From the NCBI GenBank assembly GCA_965212165.1, contig OZ243096.1, positions 1,798,001-1,862,000 of the forward strand: a stretch of DNA of 64,000 nucleotides, written 5' to 3'. The DNA is from RHLJ01 sp965212165. Its GTDB lineage: Bacteria; Bacteroidota; Rhodothermia; Balneolales; Balneolaceae. Each line of letters begins with the position of its first letter. The first letter of the stretch is position 1. A model generated the notes under the pieces. It was not told the origin of the DNA. It did not search any database and saw only the letters and a program-made list of their open reading frames with translations. The position numbers and the translations under genes were made by a program. Below, piece by piece: positions 30,339-40,051 of the stretch.

Positions 30339-31982
30339 TCAATCTTTCAAATGCTTAGCATAATTAACTCCGAGAATGTCTAATCTTTCGAACGTTGGAT
30401 GAAGTCTTAATGCTACAAATTCAATCCACTCTTTTGAATCCTTAGGTGTCCATAAAACTTCTGCTAATGCAATAGCTCTAGGAAAAGCCATGTATTCAAC
30501 TTTAGCACCCGTATGAATGTATTCGGTCCAAACATTAGCTTGTGCTCCGAGAACATACTTGGATTCTTCCTCAGTCAATTCTGACGGAATTGGTTCATAA
30601 GCATAAACATCTTGAAGTGTTGTCAAACCACCGATAGCGATTGGCTCATCACTAGTTGGCTCTGATTGATAATGGTCGAAATAATTAGATCCATTTGGAG
30701 ACATTATAACATCATGTTGCATTTTTGCGGCTTCAATTCCACCTGCTTCACCTCTCCAACTCATTACTGTAGCCCTTGGAGCTAAACCGCCTTCCATGAT
30801 TTCATCCCAACCAATAATCTGTCGCCCTTTGCTATTTAGATATCTCTCAACTCTGCCAATAAAATAGCTTTGTAGTTCATGCTCATTAGCCAAGCCTTCT
30901 CGTTTGATTACTTCTTGAGCAATCTCACTTTCTTCCCATTGTTTTTTAGGAGCTTCATCACCACCAATATGAATATATTCACTCGGGAAAAGTTCGATTA
31001 CTTCGTCTAGTACATCTTCGAGAAAGGAGAACGTCTCCTCTGATGGGCAGTAAATATCTTCAAAAACACCCCATGTTGTTGCAACTGTATATTCTTTATC
31101 AAAGCAGCCGAATTCAGGATAAGCCGCTAATGCTGCACTAGAATGCCCAGGTAGTTCTATTTCTGGAATTACAGTAATATGTCGTTTAGTTGCATAAGCG
31201 ACAATATCCCTGATTTCTTCTTGGGTATAATAACCACCATATTTAATTCCATCATATCTACCAGAGCCATAGTTTCCTATTAATGTTGAATCTCTCCATG
31301 CTCCTACCTCTGTCAGTTTTGGATATTTCTTGATTTCAATTCGCCATCCTTGATCTTCTGTTAGGTGCCAATGAAAGCGGTTGAATTTATACATTGCTAA
31401 TAAATCGATGTACTTCTTAACAAACTCAACAGAAAAGAAATGACGAGCTACATCTAAGTGCATACCGCGATATCCAAACCTAGGGTAGTCATAGACTTCA
31501 ACTGCAGGGATTTCCCATTTAGTATTTCTTGGGACTAATGATGGATCGGTTTGCTCAATTTGTGATGGCAATAATTGCCGTAAAGACTGGATTCCATAAA
31601 AAATCCCAGATCTTTCTTTAGCTGAAATCTGAACTCCATTATTTGATACTGAAATTCGGTAGGCTTCACCATTTTCAAAATCACCTTCATCTACTAAATT
31701 AAGTGAGATATATGATGAGTCTGGTAATTCATTAAGCGTCTTAATTGGATAGCCTTTCCAGTTAGTTACAAACAATAAACTATTAAGGTATTCAGCTTCT
31801 AGTCTCAGAACATCATCGGATATAATAATCTGAAGATTCGATCCTATCTTAAACTTGCCTGCTGTTTTTTCAACTGAAACAGGTTTTGGGGTGATTGAAA
31901 TCTGAGTATTGTTTTGGTAGCCAAGGCTATTAGAACTTATAACTAAACTTAGAAATAAAATCTGAAATACTAATCGTTGCAT
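30339..31982 (-). CDS. Beta-N-acetylhexosaminidase, glycoside hydrolase family 20
   Basis: Exported exo-enzyme that removes terminal N-acetylglucosamine or N-acetylgalactosamine from chitin fragments or glycans. 547 residues: signal peptide (about 1-22), GH20b N-terminal domain (about 28-160) and the catalytic (beta/alpha)8 barrel. Visible family motifs are YRGMHLDVARHFF, HWHLTEDQGWRIEI and the catalytic Asp-Glu pair in IHIGGDEAPKKQW, with WDEI and VMSWRG later. The fold ends without a T9SS tail, so it is probably periplasmic or outer-membrane associated. It is monocistronic, convergent with the giant gene. A GH3 hexosaminidase at 49605-50744 could act with it. Confidence 0.95.
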   Translation of the reverse strand: MQRLVFQILFLSLVISSNSLGYQNNTQISITPKPVSVEKTAGKFKIGSNLQIIISDDVLRLEAEYLNSLLFVTNWKGYPIKTLNELPDSSYISLNLVDEGDFENGEAYRISVSNNGVQISAKERSGIFYGIQSLRQLLPSQIEQTDPSLVPRNTKWEIPAVEVYDYPRFGYRGMHLDVARHFFSVEFVKKYIDLLAMYKFNRFHWHLTEDQGWRIEIKKYPKLTEVGAWRDSTLIGNYGSGRYDGIKYGGYYTQEEIRDIVAYATKRHITVIPEIELPGHSSAALAAYPEFGCFDKEYTVATTWGVFEDIYCPSEETFSFLEDVLDEVIELFPSEYIHIGGDEAPKKQWEESEIAQEVIKREGLANEHELQSYFIGRVERYLNSKGRQIIGWDEIMEGGLAPRATVMSWRGEAGGIEAAKMQHDVIMSPNGSNYFDHYQSEPTSDEPIAIGGLTTLQDVYAYEPIPSELTEEESKYVLGAQANVWTEYIHTGAKVEYMAFPRAIALAEVLWTPKDSKEWIEFVALRLHPTFERLDILGVNYAKHLKD

Positions 31983-32196
31983 TCGAAATATTTGAATTAA
32001 AATGATGGCTTAAAGAAACTAATAAGAAACTCTTTTTAAAAATATGTTTATGATTAAAATTGTCTGCTGAAAATTCCGCATCTTTGAAACAAGATTAAGA
32101 AACTAATTATTTTGGAATTACTATTCCTTTAGGAATGTACTTAATGAAGTAATAATAGTGGTTCTGATAATCTCAGTACGATTAAATAATAAATTC

Positions 32197-33156
32197 ATGA
32201 TTGAAAAACAGAATAATACACTTGATGATTTCTATTGGTCGGATGAGAACGAGCCCCATTTAGAACGAAGAAAACAGATTCTAAAAAAGTATCCTGAGGT
32301 AAGAGAACTATATGGGATAGATCCCAAACTAAAGTATAAAGTCATTTTTCTAGTTATCGTTCAACTTTCGATAGCGCCATTCATCTTTGATTTACACTGG
32401 GCGTTATTTCTGTTGATATCATACGTAGTTGGAGCGACAATTACTCATTCATTGTTTTTAGCTGTACATGAGTTGAGCCACAATCTTGCTTTTAAAAAGA
32501 AATCAAGAAACAATTGGTTAGCAATAATCGCTAATATTCCAATTGTATTCCCATATGCTATGTCGTTTAGAAGGTACCATCTGTTACACCATAGTGAGCA
32601 AGGTCATGAGCACAACGATACTGACTTGCCTTCTTCACAAGAAGCAGGGTTCTTTAAAGGATTGATTGGTAAACTAGTTTGGGCTATAAATCAAATAATT
32701 GTGTATGGCTTAAGACCTTTGCTTGTTCATCCAAAAAAAATGGATAAATGGCTGATGATAAATATACTTTTTCAGGTAACAACACTTACCCTGTATATAT
32801 ACTTTGCTGGCTTAGGAGCTCTATATTTCTTGTTACTCTCATTCTTTTTGGCAGGAAGCTTACATCCGGTGGCTGGGCATTTTATATCTGAACATTATGT
32901 ATTTGAAGATGGTCAGGAAACGTATTCCTACTATGGTCCATTAAATAAACTGGGATTTAATGTAGGTTATCATAACGAGCATCATGATTTCCCTTATATT
33001 CCTGGTTCACGTCTTCCTCAACTTAAAAAGATGGCGCCCGAATTTTATGATTCTTTATATTCTCATAATTCTTGGGTAAAGGTATTATACAAATTCATTA
33101 CTGATTCGGATATTTCACTTTACAATAGGGTAAAGAGACGTGCAGTTAAAGAATAG
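32197..33156 (+). CDS. Sphingolipid delta-4 desaturase-like membrane fatty acid desaturase (DEGS-type)
   Basis: 319 residues from the ATG at 32197; an upstream in-frame GTG at 32158 would add 13 residues not expected in the family. The N-terminal block (DFYWSDENEPHLERRKQIL, KYPEVREL, DPKLKYKV) matches the Lipid_DES segment that precedes the desaturase domain in eukaryotic dihydroceramide desaturases. Three histidine boxes follow: HELSH (91-95), HLLHH (128-132) and HNEHH (259-263), then DFPYIPGSRLP and the C-terminal NSWVKVLYKFITD. Several hydrophobic helices lie between them. By similarity it should introduce a trans double bond next to the head group of a long-chain base or ceramide, but the bacterial substrate is unproven. 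No sphingolipid synthesis gene lies in this window. Confidence 0.88.
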   Translation: MIEKQNNTLDDFYWSDENEPHLERRKQILKKYPEVRELYGIDPKLKYKVIFLVIVQLSIAPFIFDLHWALFLLISYVVGATITHSLFLAVHELSHNLAFKKKSRNNWLAIIANIPIVFPYAMSFRRYHLLHHSEQGHEHNDTDLPSSQEAGFFKGLIGKLVWAINQIIVYGLRPLLVHPKKMDKWLMINILFQVTTLTLYIYFAGLGALYFLLLSFFLAGSLHPVAGHFISEHYVFEDGQETYSYYGPLNKLGFNVGYHNEHHDFPYIPGSRLPQLKKMAPEFYDSLYSHNSWVKVLYKFITDSDISLYNRVKRRAVKE

Positions 33157-33306
33157 ATTATCTATTTAATAGTTCTTACGGGTTCAGTTAAATTTGTATA
33201 AGTTGCCTTTTTGCTATAAATCGAATTAACTCCTTTAAAAATTTCTTCAGCATTAAATTTTGAGTTTAAAATTCCGCATCTTTAGCCAAATCTTAAAAAA
33301 GGATTT

Positions 33307-34395
33307 ATGACGGTATTACTATTCATTGCGGGGTTAATAGCTCTGATAGGAGGAGCTGAGCTTTTTTTAAAGGCAGTAGACCATTTTGGTTTAAAATGGG
33401 GTGTGTCTCCAGTAATCATGGGACTTACAGTCGTAGCATTTGCCACTGGAGCACCAGAATTAGCTATAAGTATAAAAGCGGCCTCAAGTGGAAGCGCAGA
33501 TTTAGTTCTAGGTAATATTATAGGAAGTAATATTGCTAATATACTTTTAATCCTTGGTGTTACTGCATTAATAGCTCCTTTGAATATCACAAGAAGAATT
33601 ATTCGTATCGATGTTCCAATAGTAATAGGAGCTAGTTTGCTTTTATTCTTTTTAGCTTCAGATGGAGTTCTAAATACGTTTGATGGGATAGTTCTTTTAA
33701 CAGGATTAGTCGCATATTCAATTTTTACATACTTCCAGATTAGAAAGAGCAAAGACGATGATGACGTTGCTGAAGTATTTGAATTTGAGAGTTCACCCGA
33801 AGAACTTGCACAAGGTACATTTTTCTACATAAAAAATGTCGGCTTTTTATTGATTGGACTTATACTAATTGTACTTGGCTCAAATTGGATGGTCGATAGT
33901 GCAGTCACTATAGCACGATTATTTGGTTTGTCAGAATTGGTTATTGGACTTACTATTATTTCTATTGGAACGTCACTCCCAGAAGTTGCTACTTCACTTT
34001 CAGCTGCAAGGAAAGGAAACGCAGATATAGCAGTAGCCAATGTTATGGGCAGTAACCTCTATAATATTCTTCTTACACTTGGTGTTACATTAATGATAGC
34101 ACCTAACTTTTTAGATGTTTCTACTAAGGCAATCAATTTCGATCTACCATTTATGGTAGCGGTAAGTATTGCGTGTATTCCAATTTTTATAGCTGGGTTT
34201 AACCTCACTAGAATGGATGGAATCTTATTTCTCTTTTACTATTTGAGCTACTTAGCTTACCTAGTATTTGATGCACTTGATTCAAGCTTAGTACCAACAA
34301 TAGAAAGTGTATTTATATGGGGCGTTTTACCGGCTACAGTCATCTATATGGTTTGGAGAATGATATTATATAGAAATGAAAAGAAGAGGGGTTAG
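33307..34395 (+). CDS. Calcium/sodium antiporter, CaCA family (YrbG-like)
   Basis: Inner-membrane cation exchanger of 362 residues with about ten hydrophobic helices. Both internally homologous alpha repeats are present: GAPELAISIKAASSG followed by GNIIGSNIANILLILG, and GTSLPEVATSLSAA followed by GNADIAVANVMGSNLYNILL; the acidic residues in GAPE and SLPE bind the cation in the family. An acidic cytoplasmic loop (KDDDDVAEVFEFE) separates the halves. An AAAGGA ribosome site precedes the ATG. Its end overlaps the convergent AlkA-like gene by 4 bp. Ion specificity cannot be read from the sequence. Confidence 0.93.
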   Translation: MTVLLFIAGLIALIGGAELFLKAVDHFGLKWGVSPVIMGLTVVAFATGAPELAISIKAASSGSADLVLGNIIGSNIANILLILGVTALIAPLNITRRIIRIDVPIVIGASLLLFFLASDGVLNTFDGIVLLTGLVAYSIFTYFQIRKSKDDDDVAEVFEFESSPEELAQGTFFYIKNVGFLLIGLILIVLGSNWMVDSAVTIARLFGLSELVIGLTIISIGTSLPEVATSLSAARKGNADIAVANVMGSNLYNILLTLGVTLMIAPNFLDVSTKAINFDLPFMVAVSIACIPIFIAGFNLTRMDGILFLFYYLSYLAYLVFDALDSSLVPTIESVFIWGVLPATVIYMVWRMILYRNEKKRG

Positions 34396-35348
34396 TTCTC
34401 TTTCTTTTTAGCTCGTTTCTCTTTTTCATCTAAGATCCAGTTTACATATAAAAACTCAAGGGCAGAACTCTCATAACCTTTCCAGTTTTTAATGAGCTTT
34501 TGAAACTGAGTTTCTGAGGTTTTATTAGGATCATTCCCATAACTCCAAATGATCCATCTTCGCAATCCTTTTTCTTCACCCTTTTTGAAATTACTCGGAA
34601 ATATTGAATCAGTTCTACCACGCATCATCATTAAATCCTGAGCGGCCGTTGGTCCAATCCCTTTGATATTGGTTAGAGTATTGTAGCAAGTAGTTGGATC
34701 GCATTTTGCTAGAAATTTCATATCAGTATTACCAGCTACAATATTTGAAGCTAGTTCTGTCAAATATTGTCCTTTCCGCAATGTTGGTCCAAGTTTCCGG
34801 ATATTGGCAGGATCAGCTTTCATAAGTTGAAAGGGACGAGGCCAAGAAGCTAAAGTGCCACCTTGATGATCTAGTGCAGTTCCATATGCTTCACGAATAG
34901 CATACATCATTTTTTTTGCAGTAGGTTTATGGTTCATCTGCATTTCTACTATCCGATTTTGGATATCTTCAAATAGATTTGCTCTAGTCATCCTTTTTAG
35001 TCCATATAAACTAGATAATTTATCAGCTAAGAGTGGATCATTTGAGGCTTGATCGTATAGAGGCCGTACATCCATATCTGTGCCAAAGATTTTAGACAAG
35101 CTCTTATTTGCTATTTCAATCTCTTCTTTAGAAAGTGATTCTTTGCATTCAATATTGAATTCTGGAGCATCTACATCTCCATTAAAGAAAACAGTTACAA
35201 TCACATCTGTATCACCAATAGAAACAGGTCGTGTATAACCTTCTTCAAAAATAGTTTCTACGTTATGTTCATGATCAAAATAAGATTGAACATCGAGGCA
35301 AAGAAACCAGTCGTGTGGCGGAATAGATTTGAGTGTCCAGCTACTCAT
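34392..35348 (-). CDS. AlkA-like helix-hairpin-helix DNA glycosylase homologue, catalytic Asp apparently replaced
   Basis: 318 residues resembling bacterial 3-methyladenine DNA glycosylase II proteins: an N-terminal AlkA_N-like beta domain (about 1-90), then an all-helical HhH-GPD core (about 100-300) with the hairpin LTNIKGIGPTAAQDLMMMRG at about 225-244. In E. coli AlkA the catalytic Asp sits in FLPDDY shortly after the hairpin; the matching stretch here reads IFPSNFKKGEEKGLRR, placing Asn253 where Asp is expected. Glu258 and Glu259 are the nearest acids. The usual Trp after the GIG hairpin is also missing. It may be a divergent active enzyme or a non-catalytic damage binder. Downstream of, and codirectional with, the RND pump after about 105 bp. 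Confidence 0.75.
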   Translation of the reverse strand: MSSWTLKSIPPHDWFLCLDVQSYFDHEHNVETIFEEGYTRPVSIGDTDVIVTVFFNGDVDAPEFNIECKESLSKEEIEIANKSLSKIFGTDMDVRPLYDQASNDPLLADKLSSLYGLKRMTRANLFEDIQNRIVEMQMNHKPTAKKMMYAIREAYGTALDHQGGTLASWPRPFQLMKADPANIRKLGPTLRKGQYLTELASNIVAGNTDMKFLAKCDPTTCYNTLTNIKGIGPTAAQDLMMMRGRTDSIFPSNFKKGEEKGLRRWIIWSYGNDPNKTSETQFQKLIKNWKGYESSALEFLYVNWILDEKEKRAKKKEN

Positions 35349-35453
35349 TTTAATTAAGAATTAAGAATGTTTGAATTAAAATGGCTTTGATATAACATAA
35401 GGTCAAATAATCAAATTCACATTCATAATTTTTAATTGAGGCAATCTTAAATG

Positions 35454-38400
35454 TTATGAATTAGCTAATTCTACTTTTTCATTAACCTTAGAAAATGGAT
35501 TCCAACTAAGAGCTTTGACTCTTACCATAACTTTATCAGCACTAATATATACCACTGGTATAAATACTAGAGTAACTAAAGTTGATGCAGTTAAACCTCC
35601 AATCACTACTCTTGCTAATGAAGCCTGAATCTCTGCTCCGGCTCCTAATCCAATAGCTAGAGGGAATAAGCCTAAAACAGTTGTTAAAGTAGTCATCAGT
35701 ATTGGCCTAAGTCTCAATTTCCCAGCTGCAAGAACGGCTTCTGTTACATTTAAGCCTTGTTCTCTTCTCATTAAATTGATGTAATCAACTAATACAATGG
35801 CGTTATTAACAACAATACCAATAAGCATGATGATACCCATCAAACTTTGAATATTTAAAGTAGTACCAGTAAGTAACAAAGTAGGAACAACCCCAATGAT
35901 GGCTAGTGGAACCGAAAACATTACTACTAATGGGTCAAGAAAACGCTCGAATTGTCCTGCCATTACCATATAAATCAAAACCAATGCAAGTAGTATCGAT
36001 AACTGAAAGTCACCTGCAGCTTTTTGTTGTTCTTCATATTCTCCTGAGAAAACGATGCTATATCCATCAGGGAGATTAATATTTACAAGTTGATCTCTAA
36101 TTATTTCAACAGCATCACCAAGTGCAATTCCTGGTTCTAGGTTTGCAGAGATATTTGTAACGCGTTGCCCATTTATTCTATTAATACCTGTAGGACCTCT
36201 TCCAATTTCTTTCTTGATTACAGATGAAACAGGAAGTACTTGTCCATCGGGAGTTCGTATGGAAATATTGTCAAGGTCAAGAGCACTTAACCGATCTTCT
36301 GCTCTTAATCTAACTATAATTGGATACTCATCACCACCATCACGAAAAGCGCCAGCTTGACTTCCACCAATGTTTGTTTGAATAATACTCGCTACTTGAT
36401 TAACTGAAAGTCCTAGATCTGCAATCTTTTCTCTGTCGAAAGTGATTCTTTGTTCAGGTCTACCTTCACTTCTACCAACACGTGCCCCAACAACACCTGG
36501 AATTTTTTCCATTTCTAGTTTAATCTGTTGAGCAAGTTCATATGACTTTTCTATTTCGTAACCACGTAACTGAACCTGTATTGCTTCATCTCCACCACCG
36601 CTTCCAAAAATTCTTCGTAGAATCCAAAGTCCTGATTGAGCGCTAACTCTAATTTCAGCACCAGGAATTTTTCCTTCAACATTCTTTCTAATTTCATCTG
36701 CGATATCGGATGTTTTTCTTGATCGCTCTGATGCTGGAACCATTGCTATTTCAACTTCAGCTCTTCCATCTCTTACTTCAGTTGTAAAGTTTTTAACATC
36801 ATTCATTGGAAGGTGAGCTAATACAATAGTTTCCAATTCTTGTAAATAGCGATTTTGTACTGCAATATTAGTTCCATCAGCCATTTCTAGATCTATACTA
36901 ATTTCATCAGCATCAGTTTGAGGTGCTAATTCAACAGGAATGCGAGGGGCTAATAATGAGCTGCCAACTACAAGTAAAGCAGTGATTCCAAAAATAGTTA
37001 ATCGATGTTTTAATGCATATGAGAGAATGGTTGAATATTTATCCTCAAGTTTTTCAAATAATACATTAAACCATCCTTTTTCTGAGCTTTTCTCATTCGC
37101 TTTAACAGTTAAAAACTTGCTCGAAAGCATAGGTACTAGAGTTAAAGCAACCAGTAATGAACAAAGAAGTGCAAACACAACAACAAGGGCAAGTTGCTTG
37201 AATAAGAGTCCTGAAATTGTTTGCATGAAAATAACAGGCAGGAAAATAACAACAGTAGTTAGTGTAGAGGCGACAATAGCACCAGCTACTTGTTTAGTTC
37301 CAATTAGGGCACTCGTCTGTAAATCATCACCTTCTTTCTCGCGTCTTCTGATAATATTCTCTAATACTACAATAGCATTATCAACAATAAGACCAACTCC
37401 TAATGCTAGTCCACCAAAGCTCATTTGATTTAGAGTTAGATCACTAAAATAAAGCAATCCAAATGTTGCAATAATGGAAATTGGAATTGCAACCGCTATA
37501 ATGAAGGTTGAAGATCCATTTCGGAAAAATACATAAAGCACAAATACAGCAAGTAGTGCTCCCCATATAGCAGAGTTCTGTACATTATCAATTGAATCTT
37601 GAATAAATGTACTTTGATCAACGGTTACAAATAGGTTTAGGTCATTACGTTCCGCATTAATTCTTTCAACTTCTTTTCGGATATCTTCAGCAACTGCTAC
37701 AGTATTAGCTCCAGTTTGCTTTCTTATACCAAATCGAACCATTGGCTTTTTGTCGATGGTTACAAGACGATCTAAGTCTTCATACCCAAATGAAACATCT
37801 GCTACATCTTTTACACGAATAGGTTTACTATCGATTGTGGTAATTACCGTATTTGCGATTTCATCAATATTATCATATTCACCTAGAGTTCGAATGTATA
37901 ATCGTGAAGTCCCTTGATTTACATTACCACCTGGTGCATTGGTGTTTTCTCTTGAAATAGCTTGTTGTACTTGTTGGGTAGTAAGTCCGCTTGCTATAAG
38001 TCGATCTCGTTTGATATCAACTTTAATTTCACGGTTTATTCCTCCCCATATATCAATAGAACCAACGCCGTTAATTTGTTCAAACCGTTTAGTAATTTCA
38101 CGATCTAGAAGTAGCGTTAATTCGGCAAGATCTTTATCAGAATTAGCACCAACAATTACTATTGGGAAATTATTTGGATCAAATTTCCAAATTCTGGGTG
38201 CATCAGCTTCAACAGGTAAATTAGATCTAACCCGATCTAAAGCAGCTCTAACATCATTTGATGCTGCATCAATATTTACACCCTGTGCAAATTCAAGTGT
38301 TACTCTACTATTCCCTTCATTAGAGCTCGAACGAACACGTTCTACTCCAGGAACACCAGCAACAGCGTTTTCAATACGCTCGGTAATAATATTTTCTATT

Positions 38401-38573
38401 TCCTCTGGACCAACATTATCATAGTCGGTTGATATGGTTAGTTGAGGATATTCAATGGGAGGTAATAAGTCGACTGGAAGGAACCTAAATCCCATTACTC
38501 CCAAGGTAATGATGATCAAAAAGACCATCGAAGTTGCGACTGGTCGTTTTATAGAAGTTTCTGTAATAGACAT
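35454..38573 (-). CDS. RND-family efflux transporter permease (AcrB/MexB-like)
   Basis: 1,039 residues, the usual length. Proton-driven inner-membrane pump of a tripartite export complex. The N-terminus (SIKRPVATSMVFLIIITLGVMGF) is the typical first helix; twelve helices and two large periplasmic loops follow. In the TM4 region the motif is GVGLIVDNAIVVLENI, with one Asp where AcrB has two, a common variant in multidrug and MdtB/C-like pumps. The second half has the matching GIVVNNAIVLVDYINLMR. The gene starts 9 bp after the adaptor stop, so both are one operon. No TolC-type outer-membrane factor is nearby; it must be encoded elsewhere. The substrate is not predictable. Confidence 0.96.
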   Translation of the reverse strand: MSITETSIKRPVATSMVFLIIITLGVMGFRFLPVDLLPPIEYPQLTISTDYDNVGPEEIENIITERIENAVAGVPGVERVRSSSNEGNSRVTLEFAQGVNIDAASNDVRAALDRVRSNLPVEADAPRIWKFDPNNFPIVIVGANSDKDLAELTLLLDREITKRFEQINGVGSIDIWGGINREIKVDIKRDRLIASGLTTQQVQQAISRENTNAPGGNVNQGTSRLYIRTLGEYDNIDEIANTVITTIDSKPIRVKDVADVSFGYEDLDRLVTIDKKPMVRFGIRKQTGANTVAVAEDIRKEVERINAERNDLNLFVTVDQSTFIQDSIDNVQNSAIWGALLAVFVLYVFFRNGSSTFIIAVAIPISIIATFGLLYFSDLTLNQMSFGGLALGVGLIVDNAIVVLENIIRRREKEGDDLQTSALIGTKQVAGAIVASTLTTVVIFLPVIFMQTISGLLFKQLALVVVFALLCSLLVALTLVPMLSSKFLTVKANEKSSEKGWFNVLFEKLEDKYSTILSYALKHRLTIFGITALLVVGSSLLAPRIPVELAPQTDADEISIDLEMADGTNIAVQNRYLQELETIVLAHLPMNDVKNFTTEVRDGRAEVEIAMVPASERSRKTSDIADEIRKNVEGKIPGAEIRVSAQSGLWILRRIFGSGGGDEAIQVQLRGYEIEKSYELAQQIKLEMEKIPGVVGARVGRSEGRPEQRITFDREKIADLGLSVNQVASIIQTNIGGSQAGAFRDGGDEYPIIVRLRAEDRLSALDLDNISIRTPDGQVLPVSSVIKKEIGRGPTGINRINGQRVTNISANLEPGIALGDAVEIIRDQLVNINLPDGYSIVFSGEYEEQQKAAGDFQLSILLALVLIYMVMAGQFERFLDPLVVMFSVPLAIIGVVPTLLLTGTTLNIQSLMGIIMLIGIVVNNAIVLVDYINLMRREQGLNVTEAVLAAGKLRLRPILMTTLTTVLGLFPLAIGLGAGAEIQASLARVVIGGLTASTLVTLVFIPVVYISADKVMVRVKALSWNPFSKVNEKVELANS

Positions 38574-38582
38574 TCCTAATCC

Positions 38583-39893
38583 TTAAAGTGTATTAGATTG
38601 CTGAGTAGTAGATTTACGAAGTGCGTCTTTTAATAAATCTTCACTTTGAAGTTGTTGTAGTTCATAAACTTTATCCCAGCTTATGGTTCTAACTCTTGCT
38701 TGTTCTCTTCCTTCACCAAGTAAATCTTGCCCCATAGTTACAACCCATTGTCCACTATCTAGTCCATTTACACCAACTTCCATTCTACCTCTTGCTCGCA
38801 CATTAATTACTTTAAACTGCATTTGAGTTGGTTCAGTAAGGGGATCAAGAGTAGTTGTATTTTCAGCATCATTTGCTGGTTCAATTTCAGAACCTAGTGA
38901 TGAAGCGATAAATACACCTTCAGCACCAGAAGTTGGATCAGTATATATGGCACTAACAGGTATAAGAGTAGCTTGTTCACTTTCACCAAACAGTATATCA
39001 ACAGGAACAAACATACCTGGTTTTAACCACCCATTGGTGTTTTCAACATCTATTTCAGCTTCTGTACTACGAGTAATTTCATTAAGAAAAGGGGAGATAC
39101 GAGAAAGTTTTGCTGATACTATTTGATCATTACCTTGATAATCTTCAACCATAATCTGTGCAGTCTGACCAATCGATATCTTATTTAGCATGCTTTCAGT
39201 TAATACAATTTCAACTCTTAACTTCGAAAGATCGCCAATCATAAATAGCTGAGTATTTGTTGAAACCTGCATCCCAACTTGGGCATTACGTTGACCAATA
39301 GTTCCAGAAATTGGTGCTGTGATAGTAGTTCGTTTTAGTGTTTCTTTGCGTTCTTTCACTAATGATTCAGATTGAGCAACTTGAGCTATTGCTAACTCTA
39401 CATCTGCTTCAGCAGAAGTCAGCTGAGCTTGGATTTGTTCTAACTCTACATCACTACTTAGATCCTTATCAGCCAATTGCTTAGTTCGCTTAAACCTAGA
39501 AGTTAATTCTGATAAACTTGCTTCTGCTTGCTTTAACCTTGCTTTGTTAATATTTAAGCCTGCTTCAGCTTGTATTAATTGCTGTTGAAACTGCTCGTCT
39601 TCAAGTTGAGCTAAAATCTCACCTTTCTTTACATACATTCCATTTTCTACAAAAACTTCTTCAACTTTAGCTGAAATTTGAGGAAAAAGTGGTACTTGGT
39701 TTTCAGAACGAACATTACCACTAAATCTTTCTACCAATGGTAGTGAACCATAACGTGCTTGAACTGCTTCAACTGCAGGTATAACTGCGTTGTTATTACT
39801 TCTTGGTGAAGAAGCATCATTATCTTCTGAAGTAGAACTACAAGATGCTAAAACAAGAGCAAGCGTAAAAATTGTGATACTTTTTAGATTCAT
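38583..39893 (-). CDS. RND efflux periplasmic adaptor lipoprotein (membrane fusion protein)
   Basis: 436 residues, first gene of the efflux operon. The N-terminus has a lipoprotein signal with the lipobox LASC followed by a Ser/Asp-rich stretch. A barrel-sandwich (lipoyl) domain follows, split by a long alpha-hairpin (about 105-205, QAEAGLNINKARLKQAEASL and onward); RTTITAPISGTIGQRNAQVG closes the lipoyl half. A beta-barrel and a membrane-proximal domain complete the HlyD/AcrA architecture. It bridges the permease at 35454-38573 and an outer-membrane channel not in this window. Residues about 325-355 hold a polar insertion (IASSLGSEIEPAND) not usual for AcrA. Confidence 0.95.
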   Translation of the reverse strand: MNLKSITIFTLALVLASCSSTSEDNDASSPRSNNNAVIPAVEAVQARYGSLPLVERFSGNVRSENQVPLFPQISAKVEEVFVENGMYVKKGEILAQLEDEQFQQQLIQAEAGLNINKARLKQAEASLSELTSRFKRTKQLADKDLSSDVELEQIQAQLTSAEADVELAIAQVAQSESLVKERKETLKRTTITAPISGTIGQRNAQVGMQVSTNTQLFMIGDLSKLRVEIVLTESMLNKISIGQTAQIMVEDYQGNDQIVSAKLSRISPFLNEITRSTEAEIDVENTNGWLKPGMFVPVDILFGESEQATLIPVSAIYTDPTSGAEGVFIASSLGSEIEPANDAENTTTLDPLTEPTQMQFKVINVRARGRMEVGVNGLDSGQWVVTMGQDLLGEGREQARVRTISWDKVYELQQLQSEDLLKDALRKSTTQQSNTL

Positions 39894-39954
39894 TATGTTA
39901 CTGACTAAGCTTTAAATGGTTAATTGCAGTTCCATAACTCTATTATCTCTCAGG

Positions 39955-39969
39955 TTTCTCCCGGAGAAA
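39955..39969. repeat. Short palindrome TTTCTCC-C-GGAGAAA
   Basis: A perfect 15-bp palindrome in the 158-bp gap between the ligase 3' end and the efflux operon 5' end. A related element, TTTCTCC...GGAGAAA, lies at 41956-41983. It may be a small dispersed repeat or an operator for the efflux operon; the data do not decide. Confidence 0.4.
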
Positions 39970-40051
39970 TGTTAAATCCTTTAAAAATGAGTTATTAATA
40001 AGTATTTGCTATGTGGGGTGTTAGAATCTCTGAGTGACTCTAAAAGAATTT

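Noticed and set aside
36940..38424. Plus-strand frames of about 160 codons inside the RND permease gene
   Set aside because: Antisense shadows of a well-conserved 1,039-residue permease; composition is that of reverse-complemented membrane protein.
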